Positions 42,817 to 52,494 of a stretch of 64,000 nt of DNA are shown piece by piece. The position numbers and the translations under genes are program-made. The stretch comes from Hyphomonas atlantica corrig. (lineage in GTDB: Bacteria > Pseudomonadota > Alphaproteobacteria > Caulobacterales > Hyphomonadaceae): contig NZ_AWFH01000012.1 in NCBI RefSeq assembly GCF_000682715.1, positions 62,001 to 126,000 on the forward strand, given 5' to 3'. Under the pieces are notes generated by a model that was not told where the DNA came from, did no database searches, and saw only the letters and a list, made by a program, of their open reading frames with translations. Each line of letters starts with the position of its first letter. Positions within the stretch are counted from its first letter, which is position 1.

Positions 42817-45393
42817 ATGCGCACTGAAGCCCCCGTTGCCGTCCAATTGTCCGATTACACCGCCTATCCGTTCGAAATCGAACAGGTGGACCTCAGGTTT
42901 GACCTTCACCCGGACGCGACTCTGGTGCGGGCGGACCTCAAGATCCGGCGCACGGGTGCCGCGGACGCCGCACTGGAACTGGACGGGGAAGCGCTGGAGC
43001 TGAAATCCATCGCAATTGATGGCGCGCCTCTGCCGGAGAGCGCCTATGAGCTGACCGAAAGCGGGCTGACCCTTCAGGACGTGCCGAATGCCTTCACACT
43101 GGTGACGGAAGTCGAGATTGCGCCATCGAAGAACACGGCCCTTTCGGGCCTTTACATGTCCGGTGGTCGCTTCTGCACGCAATGCGAAGCCATCGGGTTT
43201 CGTCGCATCACCTTCTATCCGGACCGGCCAGATGTGATGAGCCGCTTCACGGTACGGATGACGGCGGACAAGGAAACCTACCCCATCCTCCTGTCGAACG
43301 GGACGCCGGGCGAAACGGGTGATGTGGATGATGGACGCCACTTCGCGGTGTGGGATGATCCGCACAAGAAGCCTGCCTATCTCTTTGCGCTCTGCGCGGG
43401 GGATTATGATGTCTATCGCGACCAGTTCACCACGATGAGCGGCAAGGTGATCGACCTCGCCGTCCATGTCGACAAGGGCGATGCGGACCGTGCTGCCTGG
43501 GCCATGGACAGCCTCAAGCGCTCGATGAAGTGGGATGAGGAGACCTATGGCCGGGAATATGATCTTGGCGTGTTCAACATCGTGGCCGTGCGGGATTTCA
43601 ATTTCGGCGCCATGGAGAACAAGGGTCTGAACATCTTCAACTCCGCCTATGTGCTGGCCGATGAAGCCAGCGCGACGGATGCGGATTTCGAAGCCATTGA
43701 GAGCATTGTCGCCCACGAATATTTCCACAACTGGACGGGTAACCGGATCACTTGCCGTGACTGGTTCCAGCTGTGCCTGAAGGAAGGCCTGACAGTCTTC
43801 CGTGATCAGAACTTCTCTGCCGACATGCGCTCGCGTCCGGTGCAGCGGATCAAGGATGTCATCCGTCTGCGCGCCCGTCAGTTTGCCGAAGACGCAGGCC
43901 CGCTGGCGCATTCCGTGCGGCCTGAAACCTATGGCGCGATCGACAATCTCTACACGGCAACCGTGTATGAGAAAGGCGCTGAAGTCATCGGTATGCTGCG
44001 CCGGATCCTGGGCGAGGAAACCTATCGCAAGGGCATGGACCTTTATTTTGACCGCCATGACGGACAGGCGGTCACGATCGAAGATTTCTATGCCTGCTTC
44101 GAAGAGGTCAGCGGCGATGATTTCACCCAGTTCCGCCTCTGGTATTCGCAGGCCGGAACACCTGAAGTAAGCGTGGAGGAATCCTGGAACCCGGAAACCC
44201 GCGAAGTGGCCGTGACGCTGAAACAGCGCGTGCCGGCAACGCCGGGCCAGACCAACAAGAAACCCATGCTCATCCCTATGGAAATGGCCCTGATTGATGA
44301 TGAAGGGAACATGGCCGAGTGGATTACGCTGTTCGAAGATGAAGAACTGACGCTGACCTTCGACCTTCCCGAAGGATCGGAGCGTCCGCTGGTATCCATC
44401 AATCGGGACTTCACAGCGCCGATCCGCCTGAAGCGCAATCTGGACCGTGAAACGCAACTGGCAATGATCCGTCTGGAGACGGACCCGTTCAACCAGTGGG
44501 ACGCCGTGCAGGCGCTCGCCAAACAGGAAATCCTTGCTTTGTCCGAAGGTTCGCAGGCCGAGCCAGACGATGCGCTGGTCGATGCGATTGCTGCGGCTGT
44601 CACCGGGGCATCGGATGATCCGGCCTTTGCTGCGCTGCTGGCGCGCTTGCCGGATGTGAATGAATTGTTCCTTGAGCGCCAGCCCGCTGACCCTGTCGCG
44701 CTGGATGCGGCGCGCAAGAAGCTTCAAGCAGCGCTCTATGGCAAGCTGAGGCAGTTCGCCGACAGCGTGTTGGGTGAATCATCGACGCAAGCCTATGATC
44801 CGGGGGCAGAGCAAGCAGGCGAACGCGCCCTCCGCACGGCGCTGATTGGTCTGTTGGCGGCGTCTGGCGCGGATGAGGCAGGCGACCGTCTCCTGTCGCT
44901 CTACAAGGCCGCGACCAACATGACCGAGAAACTGGCCGCGCTGCGCGGGCTGGCCGGTCTTGACGGCGAGGCTCGCGAGACGGCGCTGGCGGACTTTGAA
45001 GCAGAATGGACGTCCAATCCGCTCGTCATGGACAAATGGTTCGGCGTGCAGGCCGGGACAGGCGATGCGGCCACCATCGAGAAACTCGCGGCGCATTCCG
45101 CCTTCGATTTGCGTAATCCGAACCGCGTACGCTCAGTCGCAGCGGCTTTCGCGATGCAGAATTTGGCCGGTTTCCATGCCCCGGATGGTTCCGGCTATCG
45201 TGTGGTCGAGGATATCATCCTGAAAGCTGACAAGGTGAACCCCGCGCTTGGCGCTCGGCTTCTGACCGCATTCGAACAATGGCGGAGCCTGGAACCAAAG
45301 GCCAAAGCGGAGGCAGAGGCCTGCCTGCGCCGGCTGCAAGCTGCTGATTTGTCAAAGAATTCTGCCGACATCGTTTCACGCGCGCTTGGCTAG
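42817..45393 (+). CDS. pepN: Aminopeptidase N (M1 metallopeptidase)
   Basis: 858 aa, full length for bacterial PepN of the M1 family, a cytoplasmic broad-specificity zinc aminopeptidase. The exopeptidase motif GAMENKGLNIFN (GxMEN) lies near residue 267. The zinc site is HEYFHNW at 300-306 (His300, Glu301, His304) with the third ligand Glu323 in LKEGLTVF. The N-terminal beta domain begins YPFEIEQVDLRFDLHPDATLV. The long C-terminal helical domain is complete. ATG 42817 follows GGAGAAAAC; the frame is open upstream inside the divergent gene region, but similarity begins here. Confidence 0.95.
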   Translation: MRTEAPVAVQLSDYTAYPFEIEQVDLRFDLHPDATLVRADLKIRRTGAADAALELDGEALELKSIAIDGAPLPESAYELTESGLTLQDVPNAFTLVTEVEIAPSKNTALSGLYMSGGRFCTQCEAIGFRRITFYPDRPDVMSRFTVRMTADKETYPILLSNGTPGETGDVDDGRHFAVWDDPHKKPAYLFALCAGDYDVYRDQFTTMSGKVIDLAVHVDKGDADRAAWAMDSLKRSMKWDEETYGREYDLGVFNIVAVRDFNFGAMENKGLNIFNSAYVLADEASATDADFEAIESIVAHEYFHNWTGNRITCRDWFQLCLKEGLTVFRDQNFSADMRSRPVQRIKDVIRLRARQFAEDAGPLAHSVRPETYGAIDNLYTATVYEKGAEVIGMLRRILGEETYRKGMDLYFDRHDGQAVTIEDFYACFEEVSGDDFTQFRLWYSQAGTPEVSVEESWNPETREVAVTLKQRVPATPGQTNKKPMLIPMEMALIDDEGNMAEWITLFEDEELTLTFDLPEGSERPLVSINRDFTAPIRLKRNLDRETQLAMIRLETDPFNQWDAVQALAKQEILALSEGSQAEPDDALVDAIAAAVTGASDDPAFAALLARLPDVNELFLERQPADPVALDAARKKLQAALYGKLRQFADSVLGESSTQAYDPGAEQAGERALRTALIGLLAASGADEAGDRLLSLYKAATNMTEKLAALRGLAGLDGEARETALADFEAEWTSNPLVMDKWFGVQAGTGDAATIEKLAAHSAFDLRNPNRVRSVAAAFAMQNLAGFHAPDGSGYRVVEDIILKADKVNPALGARLLTAFEQWRSLEPKAKAEAEACLRRLQAADLSKNSADIVSRALG

Positions 45394-45514
45394 GGACAGA
45401 ATCACCCCGGCTTTGGGTTAACGAATTCTTTCTCTTTGTTAAGAATTGCGCAACAATTACGCCCGAGAAGCTGAGTTTAGTCTTGGGTTTAAGATAAATT
45501 GGCGCGCACAGAAC

Positions 45515-47902
45515 ATGGTGTCCCACTCGGTCATCCCTGGTGATACGGACGCCGCGACAAAAGGAGTCGCGGAGCCTGACCGACGTCGCCTGAAATGGAC
45601 CGTTGTCGCCATCATTCTCCTGTTAGCCGGTGCGCTGGGCCTGAAGGCCTGGGATGAGCGCCAGACCGCCGATGAGGGCTTGCTGGCCGCGCTGGAGGCC
45701 AAGGCCAGCACGGTCGCTGCGCGCCTGGTCGGTCATGCGGGCACGGCAGAAATGGCGATGCGCCTGATCGAGGATACGGGCGCGTCCCGAACGACTGTTG
45801 CATCGGCGACGCCGGGCGTGGATGTGGTGGCTACGCTTCAGGATGCACGACGGGCCCCCGCCGACAGCCGACTGGCCGCCGCTGTGCCGGTGGCTGAAAC
45901 CATGCTGGCGAACGGCCACGGGATCGGCCTGTCGCGTCAGGGAGACCTGATTGTGGCCACGAACTCTCCCGACGGGGAGATCATTCTGGCAATGGCGCCG
46001 GTGGGCACATGGCTGCCTGCCAGCAGTGGGCGCGATGGGATATTTGTAACGGATGGCCAGTTCAGCGCCGGTACGATGGTGCCCGGCTTGTCCGGCATGC
46101 GCCCAGCGACCGGGTTTCGCGCGCTGACGATGCTGGACCGCGCCGCGACAGGATGTGCCCCGGTCTCCAATAGCGGATTGATGGTATGTTCCAGTCGGAC
46201 GATGCCCTTGTTTACGCTGGATGATTTGATCCAGTTACTGATCTTTGGCCTGTTGCTTGCCGCGCCGATGCTGGTCATTCTGGGCCTGATGAATCGTCTC
46301 TCGGACTCGGCAGATGCATCGCTGGTCGAGCGCGCAAATGAAGCGGAAGCCGACCGGTTCATGAGTCCGGTCATGCTGGGCGTGCGCGCAGGGTATTGGG
46401 AATGGTCAGACGATTCCAGCGCGGTCTATCTCAGCGACGCGGCGTCTGAACTGATGGGCATGTTCGGGGATGGCGTGATCACCGTCGACGAATTGCTTCA
46501 ACAGGTACATCCGGAGCACCAGGCGCGCGTACAGGAGGCCTTCCGCGTTGGCTACAAGGATGGCTGGGTGCAGACTAGCTTCGTGACCAGTTTCCAGCCG
46601 CCTCGCTGGATGGAGTTGCGCGGAAGCGTCACCACCAATGCGCAGACCGGTGCCAATGTCTATGGCGGCGTGCTGCTGGATATCACTGAGCGCAAACAGG
46701 CAGAAGATCGCGTCAAGGCTGCCGAACGCCGGTTGCGCACGGCGATTGAGGGCTTCAACGGGCCGTTCGCACTGTGGGACAATCGCAAGCGGTTGTTGTA
46801 CTGGAACCGGGCGTTTGCCTCGGATTTCCAACTGGAAGAAACATTGCGGCCCGGCATGGCGCACCATACGGTCGCCATCGCGCGGGCGGGGGCCTTGCGG
46901 GCTGAGCATCCGTCTAAAGAAGATGAGCGCGCCGTCGTGCTGGAGCTGAATTCGGACCGGTGGATCAAACTGGTCGAGCGCCCTACGCTGGATGGTGGCC
47001 TGCTGTCTGTCGGCGTGGACGTGACGGAAAATGTGCGCAACGAAGCCGAATTGAAAAAGCAGAAGGCGCAGATGCAGAAGACTGCGCTGGAGCTGAAACG
47101 CTCAGAGGGGCGCGAGCGGGAGCTTTCCCGGAAGTATTCCGAGGAAAAGGCCAAGGCCGAGCATGCCGCACACACAAAATCAGCCTTCCTGGCCAATATG
47201 AGTCACGAGCTGCGCACGCCCTTGAATGCGATCAACGGCTTCTCCGAGATCCTCTCGAACGAGCTGTATGGCCCGATGGGGGATGAGCGCTACAAGGGGT
47301 ATGCGCAGGATATCCTGACATCCGGACAGCATCTCCTGGACATGATCAATGACATCCTCGACATGGCCAAGATTGAAGCGGGCAAGATGACGATTGATCC
47401 GCAGCCGATCGACCCGGTGGACCCGGTCGATGCCGCGGTGCGCATGATCCGCCGCAAGGCCGAGGACAAGCAAATAGAGATGAAGCTCGACTCACAGCCG
47501 AACCTGCCGGAGATCGATGCAGACCACCGCGCCATTCGCCAGATGGTGCTGAACCTTGTTTCCAATGCCATCAAGTTTACGGATGCGGGCGGCAAGATCA
47601 CCGTAACTGTCGAACAGCGGGGGCCGGAAATCTATGTCGGCGTCACGGATACCGGCATCGGCATCCCAGCGGAAGACCTGCCCCGTCTGGCAACGCCGTT
47701 TGAACAAGTTTCCGGCACCAAGGACCGGAACTATGAAGGCACCGGGCTCGGCCTGGCGCTGACCAAGTCTTTTGCTGAAATGCATGGTGGACGGATGATC
47801 ATGTCATCCATCGAAGGCGAGGGCACGACAGTTGCCTTCACCCTGCCGATTACCGGCGCGCGAGAATTGGTTGACGAGGCCAAGGCGCGCGACGTCGCCT
47901 AG
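45515..47902 (+). CDS. pleC: PleC-like hybrid-free PAS sensor histidine kinase
   Basis: 795 aa from ATG 45515. Membrane helices at about 30-48 and 245-267 flank a periplasmic sensor region; two PAS domains follow (about 290-410, ending LLDITERKQAE, and 425-525, FALWDNRKRLLYWNRAF). A coiled coil of about 45 residues leads to the HisKA domain with intact His in NMSHELRTPLNAINGFSEIL. The HATPase has NLVSNAIKFT, DTGIGIP and GTGLGLALTKSF. The PleC/DivJ-type H-box context with YKGYAQDILTSGQHLL suggests a PleC-class cell-pole kinase. The orthology to PleC is inferred. No ribosome binding site was seen. Its stop shares CTAG with the convergent phosphatase gene. Confidence 0.75.
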   Translation: MVSHSVIPGDTDAATKGVAEPDRRRLKWTVVAIILLLAGALGLKAWDERQTADEGLLAALEAKASTVAARLVGHAGTAEMAMRLIEDTGASRTTVASATPGVDVVATLQDARRAPADSRLAAAVPVAETMLANGHGIGLSRQGDLIVATNSPDGEIILAMAPVGTWLPASSGRDGIFVTDGQFSAGTMVPGLSGMRPATGFRALTMLDRAATGCAPVSNSGLMVCSSRTMPLFTLDDLIQLLIFGLLLAAPMLVILGLMNRLSDSADASLVERANEAEADRFMSPVMLGVRAGYWEWSDDSSAVYLSDAASELMGMFGDGVITVDELLQQVHPEHQARVQEAFRVGYKDGWVQTSFVTSFQPPRWMELRGSVTTNAQTGANVYGGVLLDITERKQAEDRVKAAERRLRTAIEGFNGPFALWDNRKRLLYWNRAFASDFQLEETLRPGMAHHTVAIARAGALRAEHPSKEDERAVVLELNSDRWIKLVERPTLDGGLLSVGVDVTENVRNEAELKKQKAQMQKTALELKRSEGRERELSRKYSEEKAKAEHAAHTKSAFLANMSHELRTPLNAINGFSEILSNELYGPMGDERYKGYAQDILTSGQHLLDMINDILDMAKIEAGKMTIDPQPIDPVDPVDAAVRMIRRKAEDKQIEMKLDSQPNLPEIDADHRAIRQMVLNLVSNAIKFTDAGGKITVTVEQRGPEIYVGVTDTGIGIPAEDLPRLATPFEQVSGTKDRNYEGTGLGLALTKSFAEMHGGRMIMSSIEGEGTTVAFTLPITGARELVDEAKARDVA

Positions 47903-48501
47903 GGGCGGCAATTCCATTCTGTGATGCGTGATCCGGCGGGCGTGATTTCGACACTGCCCCACGCGCCGGTTTTCAGTTTTCGGTCCAGCTGCTCCGGCTG
48001 GGCGTCTACGACATCCGGCAGAAAACGCGCAATGCCGTTGGATGTGACAATCAGGGCGGTGTCGTCTGCGCCGAGTTCTGCTGCGCGCGCGAGCAGTCCG
48101 CGCCATCCATCGCGCAGCGCATCACCACCGACGAGCCAGCCATCAGGCGGCGTCGCATCGCGTTCCCAGGCTTCAAGCGCGGTCTCACCAATGCGGGCGA
48201 GCACTTTGTCTTCTGGCTGGTTTTCGTCCGGGCCGTAGTCAACTTCTGTCAGGAAAGGCAGGACGATCAGGGCAGGGGAATTGGTGCGCATGCCAATTAT
48301 CGCGCGTGCCGTCTGGCGTGTACGGGCAAGGGGGGAGCAGAACGCCGCGACAAAGTGAGTGGCGTTGAACTGCGCGGCCAGCGCGTCCGCCTGTGCCAAT
48401 CCGGAGGAGGACAGCGGGAGATCCGTCCGCCCACCAACACGGGTGACAGTATCGCCCTTGTCGAATGTGTTGCCATGCCGAACGATGATAAGCCGGGCCA
48501 T
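47899..48501 (-). CDS. Histidine phosphatase family protein
   Basis: 200 aa. RHG motif in LIIVRHGNTFDKGDTVTR near the N-terminus, then GRTDLPLSSSGLAQADALAAQF and FCSPLARTRQTA, typical of the phosphoglycerate-mutase-like branch. The late catalytic His of most members is not obvious: the position near DTALIVTSNGIARFL has T-S-N where G-H-G is expected. That could make it weak or specialised. It is downstream of kdsB on the same strand, separated by six bases, and convergent with the PleC-like gene. Confidence 0.8.
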   Translation of the reverse strand: MARLIIVRHGNTFDKGDTVTRVGGRTDLPLSSSGLAQADALAAQFNATHFVAAFCSPLARTRQTARAIIGMRTNSPALIVLPFLTEVDYGPDENQPEDKVLARIGETALEAWERDATPPDGWLVGGDALRDGWRGLLARAAELGADDTALIVTSNGIARFLPDVVDAQPEQLDRKLKTGAWGSVEITPAGSRITEWNCRP

Positions 48502-48507
48502 AAACGA

Positions 48508-49317
48508 TTAATCCTCTAGCGGATCGCCATGCTGCGCGATCAGGCGTTCTGCCAGTGCAACGTCTTCTGGCGCATCAATGCCCGGTATGGCGATGGCATC
48601 CGGCTCCACTTCGACACATTGAATGCTCATGCCGTTTTCCAAAAACCGCAACTGCTCAAGACCCTCCAGAGTTTCATAGTGACCCTCCGGCAGTTTCACA
48701 TATCTCCGCAGCGCATCCAGACGGTACGCATAAAGACCAATATGACGACATACGGGAGACATGGGGCCAGCTTCCCGTAGCGCGGCTTCCTTGCGGATCG
48801 CTGGAATCAAATTCTTTGAAAACCAGAGGGCGCGGCCGGATGTGTCGTGTGCCAGAGTTGTCCCAGAGAAGGGCGTGGTCTTCTTGTGCGCGCGGAAATC
48901 GTCAAGGGCCTGCCAGGTGAGGCGGACATAGGGCGTTGCCGCATCAGCGCCGGATTGCGCCGCCGCCTTTGCCACGGCCACAACATGGGAGGGCGGCGTG
49001 AACGGGGAATCGCCTTGTAGATTCACGACGACTTCCGGAGACACGCCCATTGCTTCCACTGCGGCCAACGCCCGGTCAGTGCCGGAGGGCACGTTGGGAT
49101 CTGTCATCACCACATCAATGCCGAGCTCTCGGCAGTGTTCGGAGATGCGAGTATCATCGGTCGCGACTATGCTGGCTGCGTCATCCAGCTTCGCAGCAGC
49201 ACGGGATGCCATCGCAGCGACACGGCTGACCATTGTGCGACCGGCAATCTCAACCAGCGGTTTGCCGGGAAAGCGGGTGGAGCCATAGCGGGCGGGAACA
49301 ACAATCAGCGTTTTCAT
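48508..49317 (-). CDS. kdsB: 3-deoxy-manno-octulosonate cytidylyltransferase (KdsB)
   Basis: 269 aa. It activates Kdo with CTP to CMP-Kdo for lipopolysaccharide inner core synthesis. The nucleotidyltransferase site is VPARYGSTRFPGKPLVEIAGRTMV; next come VNLQGDSPF (metal-binding Asp) and VCRHIGLYAYRLDALRRYVKLP, both family signatures. The D-S-P in place of the usual D-E-P is a small deviation in the metal loop. It lies between a lipoprotein gene and the histidine phosphatase gene and is co-transcribed with the latter. Confidence 0.88.
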   Translation of the reverse strand: MKTLIVVPARYGSTRFPGKPLVEIAGRTMVSRVAAMASRAAAKLDDAASIVATDDTRISEHCRELGIDVVMTDPNVPSGTDRALAAVEAMGVSPEVVVNLQGDSPFTPPSHVVAVAKAAAQSGADAATPYVRLTWQALDDFRAHKKTTPFSGTTLAHDTSGRALWFSKNLIPAIRKEAALREAGPMSPVCRHIGLYAYRLDALRRYVKLPEGHYETLEGLEQLRFLENGMSIQCVEVEPDAIAIPGIDAPEDVALAERLIAQHGDPLED

Positions 49318-49326
49318 GGCCGCGCT

Positions 49327-49773
49327 TTACATGACCTGCGAAGAATTGCCCACCTCATCTTCACGCAATTGTTGCATCAGGCCGATAATTGGCGCGACCC
49401 ATTGCAACGCCTCCTCGTCGACGCCTTCATCGCGCAGGAAGCCTGTCAGCGCAGGGGCGAACTGTTCGCTTTGCCCGCACTCTACGAGGGCAAGTTCCAG
49501 TTCCGGCAGCACGACATTCTGAAAACTGTCAGCAAAATTCTGCAGGTCGTCAGTACGTGACATCAGGCGCATCGTGGCAAACGTGTTCAAATCGCCTTCA
49601 TCATTGGTGATACGCTTCAGATCATTGATCAGACCGCGATTGTCGGAGGCAAATTCGCCCAGGATGTGGTCTGTCTTGTATTCCACCCATTCCTGCGTGC
49701 AGGGTTCTGGTGCGGTGACGCAGGCGGCGAGCGGGCAGGTGGCAAGTGCAAACGCGGCGATCAGGCGGTTCAT
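49327..49773 (-). CDS. Small lipoprotein, 148 aa
   Basis: From ATG 49773 the protein begins MNRLIAAFALATCPLAACVT: a signal peptide with lipobox L-A-A-C, Cys18. The mature part is acidic and helical (WVEYKTDHILGEFASDNRGL, DLQNFADSFQNVVLPELELA) with no recognised domain. It is ten bases upstream of kdsB and probably co-transcribed. An in-frame extension to 49803 would disrupt the signal peptide, so 49773 is chosen. Its function is unknown. Confidence 0.7.
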   Translation of the reverse strand: MNRLIAAFALATCPLAACVTAPEPCTQEWVEYKTDHILGEFASDNRGLINDLKRITNDEGDLNTFATMRLMSRTDDLQNFADSFQNVVLPELELALVECGQSEQFAPALTGFLRDEGVDEEALQWVAPIIGLMQQLREDEVGNSSQVM

Positions 49774-49848
49774 GGGCGTCCTCCGATGTGTTCCCACAGG
49801 CACCCTAATCCCGGAGCCTGTCGGCGCAAGACGGCCTGCTCAGCGGCA

Positions 49849-49884
49849 AGAAAAAACCCCGGCGCAATGGGACCTGCGCCGGGG
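49849..49884 (-). terminator. Rho-independent terminator of blaI-blaR1-like operon
   Basis: On the minus strand CCCCGGCGCA, an eight-base loop and TGCGCCGGGG form a perfect 10-bp stem, followed by a run of six T. It lies 43 bases past the M56 peptidase stop and separates that operon from the lipoprotein-kdsB genes. Confidence 0.85.
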
Positions 49885-49926
49885 GCTTCCGCCTATGCAT
49901 TCCGTGCAATGCGCATGCGGAATCTC

Positions 49927-51957
49927 TTATTCGTCGGATTGGTCGGTTTCGATCGTGATCGTGTGGGTCGATTTGGAGTGAACCTGCTTCTTGAAGGCCT
50001 TTTTCTCCGCGGTATCGAGCTTGTCGCTGTCGAGCACCGTTTTGATCGTGGCCTTGGCAGTCAGGGCACCCTTGCCGCCTTTGACGCAGGCGATCTTCAC
50101 CTTCTTCGCCGCGCCATCATCAGTCTTTTTCTCAAGGATGCGGGTTTCACCGGTTGCGAGATCAGCCGTGCGGCATTCCTCCACCAGATCTGTCAGGGCG
50201 ATATGGGTGTTTTCGATCTGGTCCTCGAAATCATCGCCATAGGCGAGGTCGATCTTGCGTTCGAGCTCGTCAGCATGCATTTCGATGCGGGCTTCGAGCA
50301 TGGCGATCTTTGGCTCCAGATTGCGTTCCCAGGCATCGGCCTGCGCCTCGGCCCGATCCGCCATCGCTTCGGCATGCATCTCCCATTTCTCGGCCTGTCT
50401 CTCGACATTCTCGGCCCACGCTTCCCATTCTTCTTCCGTCTTCGGCATGGTTTCTTCGGTGAAGCTGACGGCCAGTTCCATCTCGCGATTGAACTGTTCG
50501 TTGAGGCCGTCGAAGGCGAGTTCGATCACCGGCATGGACTCCACGAGCTTGTTGATCTGAGCCGTCTCGGCTTCGATTTTTGCTGTGAGGACTTCGATCT
50601 CACGCTCGATGTTGGGGTTCTTCACATTCACATTGAAGGGCTCGCCAATGATCACGATCTGACGATCCTCGACCTGCTCGCCATCGACATAGACTGTGCC
50701 GCTGTCCACGCGAAGGCTGCTGGAAGATTTCAGCTCACGGAAATCTCCAGGCGTCGGAGTCTTCGGGGGAGTGGGCGCAGCGCGCGGTTGGTCCGGCATC
50801 GGTGCGCCAGCGAGTTCTGCCATGTCGACCGTGTTGTCGACTTCCGCAGACGCGCAGGCGGAGGTTACGAAACCCGAGCTGAGCAGGGCCGCGCTTCCCA
50901 GCAGTCCGGAGATTCCAGCGCCCATGAGGCGGCGGGAGCGGGATGGGCTGGGCGTGGTCATGCGGATCATTCTTTCCTTGAGGGCGTGGGTCAGCGGCAG
51001 GCTGGCCGCCGCGGTCAGGCGCTCCGGCAGGGCGAGCTGCACAGCCTTGAGGAGCGTTTCGCCATAGGCGTGCGGCGAGGACGCGCCGGATTTCAGGACA
51101 TCACTGTCACACGCGGCCTCCTGGTCCGTGCGGAAGGCGCGGCGCGCCATGTATGCCAGCGGGTTGAACCAGAGCAGGGCGACAAAGATTTCCGAGACTT
51201 GCAAGGCCCAAAGGTCACCGCGCTTGATATGGGTCATCTCGTGGGCCAGTGCAGCGCGTTGCTGGCTTTGGGTGTAGTCGTCCTCGAACCAGGCTGGCAG
51301 CAATACGGTTGGACGCAGCAAGCCGGAGACGAGGGGGCCTGACGAGATGAAGCTGGTGGAGACCTTGGGCATCTTCTTCATGCCAACCTGACGGGCGACC
51401 TCCTCGGCGAGACGGGCGAGTTCCGGAGAGGGGGCCATTTCCTCGCGGCGCAGCGTGTTCATGAAGCTGTGGTGTGCCCAGCTGCTGCGGAGGATCATGT
51501 ATAGGGCTCCGCCAACCCAGACGGCGAACATTGTGCCGAGCAGCAATCCGCCGAGTATCGGATCGGACACTTCCGGGAATGCCACGAGACCGGGTGCGCC
51601 ATCGAGTAGGGGGCTCGAATCGACCGGGCTTGAGACAGGCGGAGCCCCGACGACATGAGTTACGGTGCCTACAGGTTCAGGTGAGCGAAACAGTGCAGGG
51701 GCAACTTCAGCCGTCCCGGCCGAGGCAGGCATCGGAGTCTGGAAGAACTCGAAGAAACCCGCCAGCGGCGAGGGCATGGACAGGGGAGGCAGGACCAGTC
51801 GGGCGACCGGAATGGCCCACAGGGCATAGGTGACGCCTGCGCCGAACTGGCGGGCGACATGCTTTCGCGCAACCAGGATGAGGGCGATGAGGATCGACAC
51901 CGCGATAATGGTCTGCGCGGCGTAGCCGATGTTGAGGCTGTTCAGGTCGAAAATCAT
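49927..51957 (-). CDS. BlaR1-like M56 metallopeptidase with coiled-coil C-terminus
   Basis: 676 aa. Four N-terminal membrane helices frame the M56 zinc peptidase domain: HEMTH with His239, Glu240 and His243, followed by the downstream TDQEAACDSDVL. Another helix near 345-365 (GISGLLGSAALLSSGFVTSACA) sets off a periplasmic tail. That tail is not the usual transpeptidase-like sensor: it is a long acidic, Trp/Met/Ala-rich coiled coil (about 460-600, with EEEWEAWAENVERQAEKWEM), and I see no S-x-x-K motif. It probably senses something other than a beta-lactam. It overlaps blaI by ATGA, and cleavage of BlaI would relieve repression. No beta-lactamase gene is nearby. Confidence 0.82.
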   Translation of the reverse strand: MIFDLNSLNIGYAAQTIIAVSILIALILVARKHVARQFGAGVTYALWAIPVARLVLPPLSMPSPLAGFFEFFQTPMPASAGTAEVAPALFRSPEPVGTVTHVVGAPPVSSPVDSSPLLDGAPGLVAFPEVSDPILGGLLLGTMFAVWVGGALYMILRSSWAHHSFMNTLRREEMAPSPELARLAEEVARQVGMKKMPKVSTSFISSGPLVSGLLRPTVLLPAWFEDDYTQSQQRAALAHEMTHIKRGDLWALQVSEIFVALLWFNPLAYMARRAFRTDQEAACDSDVLKSGASSPHAYGETLLKAVQLALPERLTAAASLPLTHALKERMIRMTTPSPSRSRRLMGAGISGLLGSAALLSSGFVTSACASAEVDNTVDMAELAGAPMPDQPRAAPTPPKTPTPGDFRELKSSSSLRVDSGTVYVDGEQVEDRQIVIIGEPFNVNVKNPNIEREIEVLTAKIEAETAQINKLVESMPVIELAFDGLNEQFNREMELAVSFTEETMPKTEEEWEAWAENVERQAEKWEMHAEAMADRAEAQADAWERNLEPKIAMLEARIEMHADELERKIDLAYGDDFEDQIENTHIALTDLVEECRTADLATGETRILEKKTDDGAAKKVKIACVKGGKGALTAKATIKTVLDSDKLDTAEKKAFKKQVHSKSTHTITIETDQSDE

Positions 51958-52316
51958 TTCTTCAACTCCCCCAGAAGCTTTTCAAGTTCCGCGATGTCAT
52001 CAGCGGTCAGGCCGCGTGTATCTGCCAGGTGGGCAACCAGAGGGGCGGCACGTCCGGAAAAGACCTGATCGACAAACTGACGCGCGGCGCCAGCCTTGTA
52101 GGTGCCTTCCTCAATCAGCGGAAAATAGAGATAGCGCCGACCGTCTTCCTGGGTGCTCAGCGCGCCCTTCTCAACCAGCCGGGCCAGCAGTGTTTTGACA
52201 GTGCGGCTGGTCCAGTCTTTCTCGGATCCGAGCGCGTCGTGAACGTCCGCGGCGGCGAGGCCGGGCTGTTTCCACAACACGGCCATGACTTCGAGTTCGG
52301 CGTCAGAAATCTTCAT
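51954..52316 (-). CDS. BlaI/MecI-family transcriptional repressor
   Basis: 120 aa, the normal length. Winged helix at about 1-72 (ISDAELEVMAVLWKQPGLAAADVHDAL and DWTSRTVKTLLARLVEKGAL, the recognition helix) and a short C-terminal dimerisation domain. It is the first gene of a two-gene operon with the BlaR1-like peptidase, with ATGA overlap. A tandem of palindromic operators lies 18 to 60 bases upstream of its start, so it probably autorepresses and may also act on the divergent gene. Confidence 0.9.
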   Translation of the reverse strand: MKISDAELEVMAVLWKQPGLAAADVHDALGSEKDWTSRTVKTLLARLVEKGALSTQEDGRRYLYFPLIEEGTYKAGAARQFVDQVFSGRAAPLVAHLADTRGLTADDIAELEKLLGELKK

Positions 52317-52334
52317 ATGTAGAACCCCTCTCTG

Positions 52335-52350
52335 GACTACAGGTGTAGTC
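52335..52350. promoter_or_regulatory. BlaI-type operator 1 (perfect palindrome)
   Basis: GACTACAGGTGTAGTC has perfect 7-bp arms around a GG spacer. It matches the BlaI/MecI operator pattern ACTACAnnTGTAGT. It lies 18 bases upstream of the repressor start. Confidence 0.82.
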
Positions 52351-52359
52351 GTAAGCGAT

Positions 52360-52375
52360 GACTACATTCGTGGTC
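52360..52375. promoter_or_regulatory. BlaI-type operator 2 (imperfect copy)
   Basis: GACTACATTCGTGGTC repeats the left arm exactly; the right arm has two mismatches to TGTAGTC. Its centre is 25 bases from that of operator 1. Two such sites suggest cooperative repression, with the weaker one towards the divergent DUF4197 gene. Confidence 0.65.
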
Positions 52376-52494
52376 AACAAGTTTTCGATGACACATTCGT
52401 AAGGTGCAGATCGTCGCAGGAATCCGCGCTCGTGTGGCTTCTATTCGGGGTCGCAGTCGAGTACGGTCCTCTGAATAAAGTGGAGGAGAAGGCC

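Noticed and set aside
42076..44727. Very long open frame on the minus strand, about 880 codons, opposite pepN
   Set aside because: It mirrors the pepN coding frame, has no recognisable domain and is a by-product of GC-rich codon use; pepN has full catalytic motifs.
45418..45446. Repeated TTAACGAATT/TTAAGAATT upstream of the PleC-like kinase as a CtrA site
   Set aside because: The half-sites do not align to a seven-base spacer; AT-rich repeat only.
49927..52316. Beta-lactam resistance operon
   Set aside because: BlaI and BlaR1 homologues are present, but there is no beta-lactamase and the sensor domain is not penicillin-binding.
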